This document shows positions 32,370 to 47,800 of a stretch of 64,000 nucleotides of DNA, in pieces; position 1 is the stretch's first letter; each line of letters opens with the position of its first letter. The translations under genes and the position numbers were made by a program. Source of the DNA: Siphonodentalium dalli (Eukaryota; Mollusca; Scaphopoda; Gadilida; Siphonodentaliidae). The stretch spans positions 2,955,314-3,019,313 of the forward strand of contig CP136068.1 of NCBI GenBank assembly GCA_032622095.1, written 5' to 3'. Below the pieces are notes generated by a model. The model was not told the DNA's origin and made no database searches. It saw only the letters and a list, made by a program, of their open reading frames with translations.

Positions 32370-35335
32370 TGGTGTAATATACATGAAGTCATTCATAACA
32401 TCGTGGTGTGTTTAAATATACATGAAGTCATTCATTACATCGTGGTGTGTAATATACATGAAGTCATTCATAACGTCGTGGTGTAATATACATGAAGTCA
32501 TTCATAACATCGTGGTGGGTAATATACATGAAGTCATTCATAACATCGTGGTGTGTAATATACATGAAGTCATTCATAACATCGTGGTGGGTTTAAATAT
32601 ACATGAAGTCATTCATAACGTCGTGGTGTAATATACATGAAGTCATTCATAACATCGTGGTGGGTAATATACATGAAGTCATTCATAACATCGTGGTGTG
32701 TTTAAATATACATGAAGTCATTCATAACATCGTGGTGGGTAATATACATGAAGTCATTCATAACATCGTGGTGGGTTTAAATATACATGAAGTCATTCAT
32801 AACATCGTGGTGTAATATACATGAAGTCATTCATAACATCGTGGTGGGTAATATACATGAAGTCATTCATAACATCGTGGTGTGTTTAAATATACATGAA
32901 GTCATTCATAACATCGTGGTGGGTAATATACATGAAGTCATTCATAACATCGTGGTGTGTTTAAATATACATGAAGTCATTCATAACATCGTGGTGTGTT
33001 TAAATATACATGAAGTCATTCATAACATCGTGGTGGGTTTAAATATACATGAAGTCATTCATAACATCGTGGTGTAATATACATGAAGTCATTCATAACA
33101 TCGTGGTGTGTAATATACATGAAGTCATTCATAACATCGTGGTGTGTTTAAATATACATGAAGTCATTCATAACATCGTGGTGGGTAATATACATGAAGT
33201 CATTCATAACATCGTGGTGTGTAATATACATGAAGTCATTCATAACATCGTGGTGTGTTTAAATATACATGAAGTCATTCATAACATCGTGGTGGGTAAT
33301 ATACATGAAGTCATTCATAACATCGTGGTGTGTTTAAATATACATGAAGTCATTCATAACATCGTGGTGGGTTTAAATATACATGAAGTCATTCATAACG
33401 TCGTGGTGTAATATACATGAAGTCATTCATAACATCGTGGTGTGTAATATACATGAAGTCATTCATAACATCGTGGTGGGTTTAAATATACATGAAGTCA
33501 TTCATAACGTCGTGGTGTAATATACATGAAGTCATTCATAACATCGTGGTGTGTAATATACATGAAGTCATTCATAACATCGTGGTGTAATATACATGAA
33601 GTCATTCATAACATCGTGGTGGGTTTAAATATACATGAAGTCATTCATAACGTCGTGGTGTAATATACATGAAGTCATTCATAACATCGTGGTGTGTAAT
33701 ATACATGAAGTCATTCATAACATCGTGGTGTGTAATATACATGAAGTCATTCATAACATCGTGGTGTGTTTAAATATACATGAAGTCATTCATAACATCG
33801 TGGTGGGTTTAAATATACATGAAGTCATTCATAACATCGTGGTGTGCTTAAATATACATGAAGTCATTCATAACATCGTGGTGGGTTTAAATATACATGA
33901 AGTCATTCATAACATCGTGGTGTGTAATATACATGAAGTCATTCATAACATCGTGGTGTGTTTAAATATACATGAAGTCATTCATAACGTCGTGGTGTGT
34001 AATATACATGAAGTCATTCATAACATCGTGGTGTGTAATATACATGAAGTCATTCATAACATCGTGGTGTGTAATATACATGAGGTCATTCATAACATCG
34101 TGGTGGGTTTAAATATACATGAAGTCATTCATAACATCGTGGTGGGTTTAAATATACATGAAGTCATTCCTAAAGTCGTGGTGGGCTTAAATATACATGA
34201 AGTCATTCCTAACGTCGTGGTGGGCTTAAATATACATGAAGTCATTCCTAACGTCGTGGTGGGCTTAAATATACATGAAGTCATTCATAACATCGTGGTG
34301 TGTAATATACATGAAGTCATTCATAACATCGTGGTGTGTAATATACATGAAGTCATTCATAACATCGTGGTGTAATATACATGAAGTCATTCCTAACGAC
34401 GTGGTGTGTAATATACATGAAGTCATTCATAACATCGTGGTGTGTAATATACATGAAGTCATTCATAACATCGTGGTGTGTATAAATATACATGAAGTCA
34501 TTCATAACATCGTGGTGGGTAATATACATGAAGTCATTCATAACATCGTGGTGTGTAATATACATGAAGTCATTCATAACATCGTGGTGTGTATAAATAT
34601 ACATGAAGTCATTCATAACATCGTGGTGGGTAATATACATGAAGTCATTCATAACATCGTGGTGTGTAATATACATGAAGTCATTCATAACATCGTGGTG
34701 TGTAATATACATGAAGTCATTCATAACATCGTGGTGTGTAATATACATGAAGTCATTCATAACATCGTGGTGTAATATACATGAAGTCATTCATAACATC
34801 GTGGTGTGTAATATACATGAAGTCATTCATAACATCGTGGTGTGTAATATACATGAAGTCATTCATAACATCGTGGTGTGTAATATACATGAAGTCATTC
34901 ATAACATCGTGGTGTGTATAAATATACATGAAGTCATTCATAACATCGTGGTGGGTAATATACATGAAGTCATTCATAACATCGTGGTGTGTATAAATAT
35001 ACATGAAGTCATTCATAACATCGTGGTGGGTTTAAATATACATGAAGTCATTCATAACATCGTGGTGTGTAATATACATGAAGTCATTCATAACATCGTG
35101 GTGTGTAATATACATGAAGTCATTCATAACATCGTGGTGTGTATAAATATACATGAAGTCATTCATAACATCGTGGTGGGTTTAAATATACATGAAGTCA
35201 TTCATAACATCGTGGTGGGTTTAAATATACATGAAGTCATTCATAACATCGTGGTGTGTAATATACATGAAGTCATTCATAACATCGTGGTGGGTAATAT
35301 ACATGAAGTCATTCATAACATCGTGGTGTAATATA
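32370..35335. repeat. Satellite zone with 34-bp frame-changing units
   Basis: Units joined as TCGTGGTGTAATATACATG lack two bases of the usual TGTGTAATA. They recur from about 32370 to 35331 and are absent over the next 11.6 kb. They shift the frame, which is why stop-free frames here are only 69-246 codons long. Confidence 0.85.
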
Positions 35336-38300
35336 CATGAAGTCATTCATAACGTCGTGGTGGGTTTAAATATACATGAAGTCATTCATAACATCGTGGT
35401 GGGTAATATACATGAAGTCATTCATAACATCGTGGTGTGTTTAAATATACATGAAGTCATTCATAACATCGTGGTGTGTAATATACATGAAGTCATTCAT
35501 AACATCGTGGTGTGTAATATACATGAAGTCATTCATAACATCGTGGTGTTTATAAATATACATGAAGTCATTCATAACATCGTGGTGGGTAATATACATG
35601 AAGTCATTCATAACATCGTGGTGTGTTTAAATATACATGAAGTCATGCATAACATCGTGGTGTGTAATATACATGAAGTCATTCATAACATCGTGGTGTT
35701 TATAAATATACATGAAGTCATTCCTAACATCGTGGTGGGTAATATACATGAAGTCATTCATAACATCGTGGTGTGTAATATACATGAAGTCATTCATAAC
35801 ATCGTGGTGTGTAATATACATGAAGTCATTCATAACATCGTGGTGTGTAATATACATGAAGTCATTCATAACATCGTGGTGTGTAATATACATGAAGTCA
35901 TTCATAACATCGTGGTGTGTAATATACATGAAGTCATTCATAACATCGTGGTGTTTATAAATATACATGAAGTCATTCATAACATCGTGGTGTGTAATAT
36001 ACATGAAGTCATTCATAACATCGTGGTGTGTAATATACATGAAGTCATTCATAACATCGTGGTGTTTATAAATATACATGAAGTCATTCATAACATCGTG
36101 GTGTGTAATATACATGAAGTCATTCATAACATCGTGGTGGGTAATATACATGAAGTCATTCATAACATCGTGGTGTGTAATATACATGAAGTCATTCATA
36201 ACATCGTGGTGTTTATAAATATACATGAAGTCATTCATAACATCGTGGTGTGTAATATACATGAAGTCATTCATAACATCGTGGTGTGTAATATACTTGA
36301 AGTCATTCATAACATCGTGGTGTGTTTAAATATACATGAAGTCATTCATAACATCGTGGTGGGTAATATACATGAAGTCATTCATAACATCGTGGTGTGT
36401 AATATACATGAAGTCATTCATAACATCGTGGTGTGTAATATACATGAAGTCATTCATAACATCGTGGTGTGTAATATACATGAGGTCATTCATAACATCG
36501 TGGTGGGTTTAAATATACATGAAGTCATTCATAACATCGTGGTGGGTTTAAATATACATGAAGTCATTCATAACATCTTGGTGTGTTTAAATATACATGA
36601 AGTCATTCATAACATCGTGGTGTGTAATATACATGAAGTCATGCATAACGTCGTGGTGTGTTTAAATATACATGAAGTCATTCATAACATCGTGGTGTGT
36701 TTAAATATACATGAAGTCATTCATTACATCGTGGTAGGTAATATACATGAAGTCATTCATAACGTCGTGGTGGGTGTAAATATACATGAACTCATTCATA
36801 ACATCGTGGTGTGTAATATACATGAAGTCATTCATTACATCGTGGTAGGTAATATACATGAAGTCATTCATAACGTCGTGGTGGGTGTAAATATACATGA
36901 AGTCATTCATAACATCGTGGTGTGTAATATACATGAAGTCATTCATAACATCGTGGTGTGTAATATACATGAAGTCATTCATAACATCGTGGTGTGTAAT
37001 ATACATGAAGTCATTCATTACATCGTGGTAGGTAATATACATGAAGTCATTCATAACATCGTGGTGTGTAATATACATGAAGTCATTCATAACATCGTGG
37101 TGTGTAATATACATGAGATCATTCATAACATCGTGGTGTGTTTAAATATACATGAAGTCATTCATAACATCGTGGTGTGTAATATACATGAAGTCATTCA
37201 TAACATCGTGGTGTGTTTAAATATACATGAAGTCATTCATAACATCGTGGTGTGTAATATACATGAAGTCATCCATAACATCGTGGTGTGTAATATACAT
37301 GAAGTCATTCATAACATCGTGGTGTGTAATATACATGAAGTCATTCATAACATCGTGGTGTGTAATATACATGAAGTCATTCATAACATCGTGGTGTGTA
37401 ATATACATGAAGTCATTCATAACATCGTGGTGTGTAATATACATGAAGTCATTCATAACATCGTGGTGTGTTTAAATATACATGAAGTCATTCATAACAT
37501 CGTGGTGTGTAATATACATGAAGTCATTCCTAACATCGTGGTGGGTTTAAATATACATGAAGTCATTCATAACATCGTGGTGTGTAATATACATGAAGTC
37601 ATTCATAACATCGTGGTGTGTAATATACATGAAGTCATTCATAACATCGTGGTGTGTAATATACATGAAGTCATTCATAACATCGTGGTGTGTAATATAC
37701 ATGAAGTCATTCATAACATCGTGGTGTGTAATATACATGAAGTCATTCATAACATCGTGGTGTGTTTAAATATACATGAAGTCATTCATAACATCGTGGT
37801 GTGTAATATACATGAGGTCATTCATAACATCGTGGTGTGTTTAAATATACATGAAGTCATTAATAACATCGTGGAGGGTTTAAATATACATGAAGTCATT
37901 CATAACATCGTGGTGGGTATAAATATACATGAAGTCATTCATAACATCGTGGTGTGTAATATACATGAGGTCATTCATAACATCGTGGTGTGTTTAAATA
38001 TACATGAAGTCATTCATAACATCGTGGTGTGTTTAAATATACATGAAGTCATTCATAACATCGTGGTGTGTAATATACATGAGGTCATTCATAACATCGT
38101 GGTGTGTTTAAATATACATGAAGTCATTCATAACATCGTGGTGTGTTTAAATATACATGAAGTCATTCATAACATCGTGGTGTGTAATATACATGAAGTC
38201 ATTAATAACATCGTGGTGGGTTTAAATATACATGAAGTCATTCATAACATCGTGGTGTGTTTAAATATACATGAAGTCATTCATAACATCGTGGTGTGTA

Positions 38301-41300
38301 ATATACATGAAGTCATTCATAACATCGTGGTGTGTAATATACATGAAGTCATTCATAACATCGTGGTGTGTAATATACATGAAGTCATTCATAACATCGT
38401 GGTGGGTTTAAATATACATGAAGTCATTCATAACATCGTGGTGGGTTTAAATATACATGAAGTCATTCATAACATCGTGGTGTGTAATATACATGAAGTC
38501 ATTCATAACATCGTGGTGTGTTTAAATATACATGAAGTCATTCATAACATCGTGGTGTGTAATATACATGAAGTCATTCATAACATCGTGGTGTGTAATA
38601 TACATGATGTCATTCATAACATCGTGGTGGGTAATATACATGAAGTCATTCATAACATCGTGGTGTGTAATATACATGATGTCATTCATAACATCGTGGT
38701 GTGTAATATACATGAAGTCATTCATAACATCGTGGTGTGTAATATACATGAAGTCATTCATAACATCGTGGTGTGTAATATACATGAGGTCATTCTTAAC
38801 ATCGTGGTGTGTAATATACATGAGGTCATTCATAACATCGTGGTGGGTTTAAATATACATGAGGTCATTCATAACATCGTGGTGGGTTTAAATATACATG
38901 AAGTCATTCATAACATCGTGGTGGGTTTAAATATACATGAGGTCATTCTTAACATCGTGGTGTGTAATATACATGAGGTCATTCATAACATCGTGGTGGG
39001 TTTAAATATACATGAAGTCATTCATAACATCGTGGTGTGTAATATACATGAAGTCATTCATAACATCGTGGTGTGTTTAAATATACATGAAGTCATTCAT
39101 AACATCGTGGTGTGTAATATACATGAAGTCATTCATAACATCGTGGTGTGTAATATACATGAAGTCATTCATAACATCGTGGTGTGTAATATACATGAAG
39201 TCATTCATAACATCGTGGGGTGTTTAAATATACATGAAGTCATTCATAACATCGTGGTGTGTAATATACATGAAGTCATTCATAACATCGTGGTGTGTAA
39301 TATACATGAGGTCATTCATAACATCGTGGTGTGTAATATACATGAAGTCATTCATAACATCGTGGTGTGTAATATACATGATGTCATTCATAACATCGTG
39401 GTGTGTAATATACATGAAGTCATTCATAACATCGTGGTGTGTAATATACATGAAGTCATTCATAACATCGTGGTGTGTTTAAATATACATGAAGTCATTC
39501 ATAACATCGTGGTGTGTTTAAATATACATGAAGTCATTCATAACATCGTGGTGTGTAATATACATGAAGTCATTCATAACATCGTGGTGTGTAATATACA
39601 TGAAGTCATTCATAACATCGTGGTGTGTAATATACATGAAGTCATTCATAACATCGTGGTGTGTAATATACATGAAGTCATTCATAACATCGTGGTGTGT
39701 AATATACATGAAGTCATTCATAACATCGTGGTTTGTTTAAATATACATGAAGTCATTCATAACATCGTGGTGGGTTTAAATATACATGAAGTCATTCATA
39801 ACATCGTGGTGGGTTTAAATATACATGAAGTCATTCATAACATCGTGGTGTGTAATATACATGAAGTCATTCATAACATCGTGGTGGGTTTAAATATACA
39901 TGAAGTCATTCATAACATCGTGGTGTGTAATATACATGAGGTCATTCATAACATCGTGGTGTGTAATATACATGAAGTCATTCATAACATCGTGGTTAGT
40001 TTAAATATACATGAAGTCATTCATAACATCGTGGTGTGTTTAAATATACATGAGGTCATTCATAACGTCGTGGTGGGTAATATACATGAAGTCATTCATA
40101 ACATCGTGGTGTGTAATATACATGAAGTCATTCATAACATCGTGGTGGGTTTAAATATACATGAAGTCATTCATAACATCGTGGTGGGTTTAAATATACA
40201 TGAAGTCATTCATAACATCGTGGTGTGTAATATACATGAAGTCATTCCTAACATCGTGGTGGGTTTAAATATACATGAGGTCATTCATAACGTCGTGGTG
40301 GGTAATATACATGAGGTCATTAATAACATCGTGGTGGGTAATATACATGAAGTCATTCATAACATCGTGGTGTGTTTAAATATACATGAAGTCATTCATA
40401 ACATCGTGGTGTGTAATATACATGAAGTCATTCATAACATCGTGGTGTGTTTAAATATACATGAAGTCATTCATAACGTCGTGGTGGGTTTAAATATACA
40501 TGAAGTCATTCATAACATCGTGGTGTGTTTAAATATACATAAAGTCATTCATAACATCGTGGTGTGTTTAAATATACATGAAGTCATTCATAACATCGTG
40601 GTGTGTTTAAATATACATGAAGTCATTCATAACATCGTGGTGTGTTTAAATATACATGATGTCATTCATAACATCGTGGTGGGTTTAAATATACATGAAG
40701 TCATTCATAACATCGTGGTGTGTAATATACATGAGGTCATTCATAACATCGTGGTGTGTAATATACATGAAGTAATTCCTAATATCGTGGTGGGTTTAAA
40801 TATACATGAAGTCATTCATAACATCGTGGTGTGTAATATACATGAAGTCATTCATAACATCGTGGTGTGTTTAAATATACATGAAGTCATTCATAACATC
40901 GTGGTGTGTAATATACATGAAGTCATTCATAACATCGTGGTGGGTAATATACATGAAGTCATTCATAACATCGTGGTGTGTAATATACATGAAGTCATTC
41001 ATAACATCGTGGTGTGTAATATACATGAAGTCATTCATAACATCGTGGTGTGTAATATACATGAAGTCATTCATAACATCGTGGTGTGTAATATACATGA
41101 AGTCATTCATAACATCGTGGTGTGTAATATACATGAAGTCATTCATAACATCGTGGTGTGTAATATACATGATGTCATTCATAACATCGTGGTGTGTAAT
41201 ATACATGAAGTAATTCCTAATATCGTGGTGGGTTTAAATATACATGAAGTCATTCATAACATCGTGGTGTGTAATATACATGAAGTCATTCATAACATCG

Positions 41301-44300
41301 TGGTGTGTTTAAATATACATGAAGTCATTCCTAACATCGTGGTGTGTAATATACATGAAGTCATTCATAACATCGTGGTGTGTAATATACATGAAGTCAT
41401 TCCTAACATCGTGGTGGGTAATATACATGAAGTCATTCATAACATCGTGGTGTGTAATATACATGAAGTCATTCATAACATCGTGGTGTGTAATATACAT
41501 GAAGTCATTCATAACATCGTGGTGTGTAATATACATGAAGTCATTCATAACGTCGTGGTGTGTAATATACATGAAGTCATTCATTACATCGTGGTGTGTT
41601 TAAATATACATGAAGTCATTCATAACATGGTGGTGTGTTTAAATATACATGAAGTCATTCCTAACATCGTGGTATGTAATATACATGAAGTCATTCCTAA
41701 CATCGTGGTATGTAATATACATGAAGTCATTCATAACATCGTGGTGTGTAATATACATGAAGCCATTCATAACATCGTGGGGTGTAATATACATGATGCC
41801 ATTCATAACATCGTGGGGTGTAATATACATGAAGTCATTCATAACATCGTGGTGGGTAATATACATGAAGTCATTCATAACATCGTGGTGTGTAATATAC
41901 ATGAAGTCATTCATAACATCGTGGTGTGTAATATACATGAAGTCATTCATAACATCGTGGTGTGTAATATACATGAAGTCATTCATAACATCGTGGTGTG
42001 TAATATACATGAAGTCATTCATAACATCGTGGTGGGTAATATACATGAAGTCATTCATAACATCGTGGTGTGTAATATACATGAAGTCATTCATAACATC
42101 GTGGTGTGTAATATACATGAAGTCATTCATAACATCGTGGTGTGTAATATACATGAAGTCATTCATAACATCGTGGTGTGTAATATACATGAAGTCATTC
42201 ATAACATCGTGGTGGGTAATATACATGAAGTCATTCATAACATCGTGGTGTGTAATATACATGAAGTCATTCATAACATCGTGGTGTGTAATATACATGA
42301 AGTCATTCATAACATCGTGGTGTGTAATATACATGATGTCATTCATAACATCGTGGTGTGTAATATACATGAAGTCATTCATAACATCGTGGTGTGTAAT
42401 ATACATGAAGTCATTCATAACATCGTGGTGTGTAATATACATGAAGTCATTCATAACATCGTGGTGTGTAATATACATGAAGTCATTCATAACATCGTGG
42501 TGTGTTTAAATATACATGAAGTCATTCATAACATCGTGGTGTGTAATATACATGAAGTCATTCAAAACATCGTGGTGTGTAATATACATGAAGTCATTCA
42601 TAACATCGTGGTGTGTAATATACATGATGTCATTCATAACATCGTGGTGTGTAATATACATGAAGTCATTCATAACATCGTGGTGTGTAATATACATGAA
42701 GTCATTCATAACATCGTGGTGTGTAATATACATGAAGTCATTCATAACATCGTGGTGTGTAATATACATGAAGTCATTCATAACATCGTGGTGGGTTTAA
42801 ATATACATGAAGTCATTCATAACATCGTGGTGGGTTTAAATATACATGAAGTCATTCATAACATCGTGGTGGGTTTAAATATACATGAAGTTATTCCTAA
42901 CATCGTGGTGTGTAATATACATGAAGTCACTCATAACATCGTGGTGTGTAATATACATGAAGTCATTCATAACATCGTGGTGTGTAATATACATGAAGTC
43001 ATTCATAACATCGTGGTGTGTAATATACATGAAGTCATTCATAACATCGTGGTGTGTAATATACATGAGGTCATTCATAACATCGTGGTGTGTAATATAC
43101 ATGAAGTCATTCATAACATCGTGGTGGGTTTAAATATACATGAAGTCATTCATAACATCGTGGTGTGTTTAAATATACATGAAGTCATTCATAACATCGT
43201 GGTGTGTAATATACATGAAGTCATTCATAACATCGTGGTGGGTTTAAATATACATGAAGTCATTCATAACATCGTGGTGGGTTTAAATATACATGAAGTC
43301 ATTCATAACATCGTGGTGTGTAATATACATGAAGTCATTCATAACATCGTGGTGTGTAATATACATGAAGTCATTCATAACATCGTGGTGTGTAATATAC
43401 ATGAAGTCATTCATAACATCGTGGTGGGTTTAAATATACATGAAGTCATTCATAACATCGTGGTGTGTAATATACATGAAGTCATTCATAACATCGTGGT
43501 GGGTTTAAATATACATGAAGTCATTCATAACATCGTGGTGGGTTTAAATATACATGAAGTCATTCATAACATCGTGGTGGGTGTAAATATACATGAAGTC
43601 ATTCATAACATCGTGGTGGGTTTAAATATACATGAAGTCATTCATAACATCGTGGTGTGTAATATACATGAAGTCATTCATAACATCGTGGTGTGTAATA
43701 TACATGAAGTCATTCATAACATCGTGGTGTGTAATATACATGAGGTCATTCATAACATCGTGGTGTGTAATATACATGAAGTCACTCATAACAACGTGGT
43801 GTGTAATATACATGAGGTCATTCATAACATCGTGGTGTGTAATATACATGAAGTCATTCATAACATCGTGGTGGGTTTAAATATACATGAAGTCATTCAT
43901 AACATCGTGGTGGGTGTAAATATACATGAAGTCATTCATAACATCGTGGTGTGTAATATACATGAGGTCATTCATAACATCGTGGTGTGTAATATACATG
44001 AAGTCACTCATAACATCGTGGTGTGTAATATACATGAGGTCATTCATAACATCGTGGTGTGTAATATACATGAAGTCATTCATAACATCGTGGTGGGTTT
44101 AAATATACATGAAGTCATTCATAACATCGTGGTGGGTGTAAATATACATGAAGTCATTCATAACATCGTGGTGGGTTTAAATATACATGAGGTCACTCAT
44201 AACATCGTGGTGTGTAATATACATGAAGTCATTCATAACATCGTGGTGTGTAATATACATGAGGTCATTCATAACATCGTGGTGTGTAATATACATGAAG

Positions 44301-44835
44301 TCACTCATAACATCGTGGTGTGTAATATACATGAAGTCATTCATAACATCGTGGTGTGTAATATACATGAAGTCACTCATAACATCGTGGTGTGTAATAT
44401 ACATGAAGTCATTCATAACATCGTGGTGTGTAATATACATGAAGTCATTCATAACATCGTGGTGTGTAATATACATGAAGTCATTCATAACATCGTGGTG
44501 TGTAATATACATGAAGTCATTCATAACATCGTGGTGTGTAATATACATGAAGTCATTCATAACATCGTGGTGTGTAATATACATGAAGTCATTCATAACA
44601 TCGTGGTGTGTAATATACATGAAGTCATTCATAACATCGTGGTGTGTAATATACATGAAGTCATTCATAACATCGTGGTGTGTAATATACATGAAGTCAT
44701 TCATAACATCGTGGTGTGTAATATACATGAAGTCATTCATAACATCGTGGTGTGTAATATACATGAAGTCATTCATAACATCGTGGTGTGTAATATACAT
44801 GAAGTCATTCATAACATCGTGGTGTGTAATATACA

Positions 44836-47800
44836 TGAAGTCATTCATAACATCGTGGTGTGTAATATACATGAAGTCATTCATAACATCGTGGTGTGTA
44901 ATATACATGAAGTCATTCATAACATCGTGGTGTGTTTAAATATACATGAAGTCATTCATAACATCGTGGTGTGTAATATACATGAAGTCATTCATAACAT
45001 CGTGGTGTGTAATATACATGAAGTCATTCATAACATCGTGGTGTGTAATATACATGAAGTCATTCATAACATCGTGGTGTGTAATATACATGAGGTCATT
45101 CATAACATCGTGGTGTGTAATATACATGAAGTCACTCATAACATCGTGGTGTGTAATATACATGAAGTCATTCATAACATCGTGGTGTGTAATATACATG
45201 AAGTCACTCATAACATCGTGGTGTGTAATATACATGAAGTCATTCATAACATCGTGGTGTGTAATATACATGAGGTCATTCATAACATCGTGGTGTGTAA
45301 TATACATGAAGTCACTCATAACATCGTGGTGTGTAATATACATGAAGTCATTCATAACATCGTGGTGTGTAATATACATGAGGTCATTCATAACATCGTG
45401 GTGTGTAATATACATGAAGTCATTCATAACATCGTGGTGTGTAATATACATGAAGTCATTCATAACATCGTGGTGTGTAATATACATGAAGTCATTCATA
45501 ACATCGTGGGGTGTAATATACATGCAGTCATTCATAACATCGTGGTGTGTAATATACATGAAGTCATTCATAACATCGTGGTGTGTTTAAATATACATGA
45601 AGTCATTCATAACGTCGTGGTGTGTAATATACATGCAGTCATTCATAACATCGTGGTGGGTAATATACATGAAGTCATTCATAACATCGTGGTGGGTTTA
45701 AATATACATGAAGTCATTCATAACATCGTGGTGTGTTTAAATATACATGAAGTCATTCATAACATCGTGGTGTGTTTAAATATACATGAAGTCATTCCTA
45801 ACATCGTGGTGTGTAATATACATGAAGTCATTCATAACATCGTGGTGTGTAATATATATGAAGTCATTCATAACATCGTGGTGTGTAATATACATGAAGT
45901 CATTCATAACATCGTGGTGTGTAATATACATGAAGTCATTCCTAACATCGTGGTGTGTAATATACATGAAGTCATTCATAACATCGTGGTGTGTTTAAAT
46001 ATACATGAAGTCATTCATAACATCGTGGTGTGTTTAAATATACATGAAGTCATTCATAACATCGTGGTGTGTAATATACATGAAGTCATTCATAACATCG
46101 TGGTGTGTAATATACCTGAGGTCATTCATAACGTCGTGGTGGGTTTAAATATACATGAAGTCATTCATAACATCGTGGTGTGTAATATACATGAAGTCAT
46201 TCATAACATCGTGGTGTGTAATATACATGAAGTCATTCATAACATCGTGGTGTGTTTAAATATACATGAAGTCATTCATAACATCGTGGTGTGTATAAAT
46301 ATACATGAAGTCATTCATAACATCGTGGTGGGTTTAAATATACATGAGGTCATTCATAACATCGTGGTGTGTAATATACATGAAGTCATTCATAACATCG
46401 TAGTGGGTTTAAATATACATGAAGTCATTCATAACATCGTGGTGTGTAATATACATGCAGTCATTCATAACATCGTGGTGTGTAATATACATGAAGTCAT
46501 TCATAACATCGTGGTGTGTAATATACATGAAGTCATTCATAACATCGTGGTGGGTTTAAATATACATGAAGTCATTCATAACATCGTGGTGTGTAATATA
46601 CATGAAGTCATTCATAACATCGTGGTGGGTTTAAATATACATGAGGTCATTCATAACATCGAGGTGTGTATAAATATACATGAAGTCATTCATAACATCG
46701 TGGTGGGTTTAAATATACATGAGGTCATTCATAACATCGTGGTGTGTAATATACATGAAGTCATTCATAACATCGTGGTGGGTTTAAATATACATGAGGT
46801 CATTCATAACATCGTGGTGTGTAATATACATGAAGTCATTCATAACATCGTGGTGTGTAATATACATGAAGTCATTCATAACATCGTGGTGTGTTTTAAA
46901 TATACATGAAGTCATTCATAACATCGTGGTGTGTATAAATATACATGAAGTCATTCATAACATCGTGGTGGGTTTAAATATACATGAGGTCATTCATAAC
47001 ATCGTGGTGTGTAATATACATGAAGTCATTCATAACATCGTGGTGGGTTTAAATATACATGAAGTCATTCATAACATCGTGGTGTGTAATATACATGAAG
47101 TCATTCATAACATCGTGGTGGGTTTAAATATACATGAGGTCATTCATAACATCGTGGTGTGTATAATATACATGAAGTCATTCATAACATCGTGGTGGGT
47201 TTAAATATACATGAGGTCATTCATAACATCGTGGTGTGTAATATACATGAAGTCATTCATAACATCGTGGTGGGTTTAAATATACATGAGGTCATTCATA
47301 ACATCGTGGTGGGTAATATACATGAAGTCATTCATAACATCGTGGTGGGTTTAAATATACATGAAGTCATTCATAACATCGTGGTGTGTAATATACATGA
47401 AGTCATTCATAACATCGTGGTGTGTAATATACATGAAGTCATTCATAACATCGTGGTGGGTTTAAATATACATGAAGTCATTCATAACATCGTGGTGTGT
47501 AATATACATGAAGTCATTCATAACATCGTGGTGGGTAATATACATGAAGTCATTCATAACATCGTGGTGTGTAATATACATGAAGTCATTCATAACATCG
47601 TGGTGTGTTTAAATATACATGAAGTCATGCATAACATCGTGGTGGGTTTAAATATACATGAGGTCATTCATAACATCGTGGTGTGTAATATACATGAAGT
47701 CATTCATAACATCGTGGTGTGTAATATACATGCAGTCATTCATAACATCGTGGTGTGTAATATACATGCAGTCATTCATAACATCGTGGTGTGTAATATA

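Noticed and set aside
35231-46909. Open frame of 3892 codons as a giant repeat protein
   Set aside because: Unit lengths are multiples of three, a reverse frame is also open, changes between units are often amino-acid altering, and the start codon belongs to another frame of the unit entered just before a 34-bp unit.
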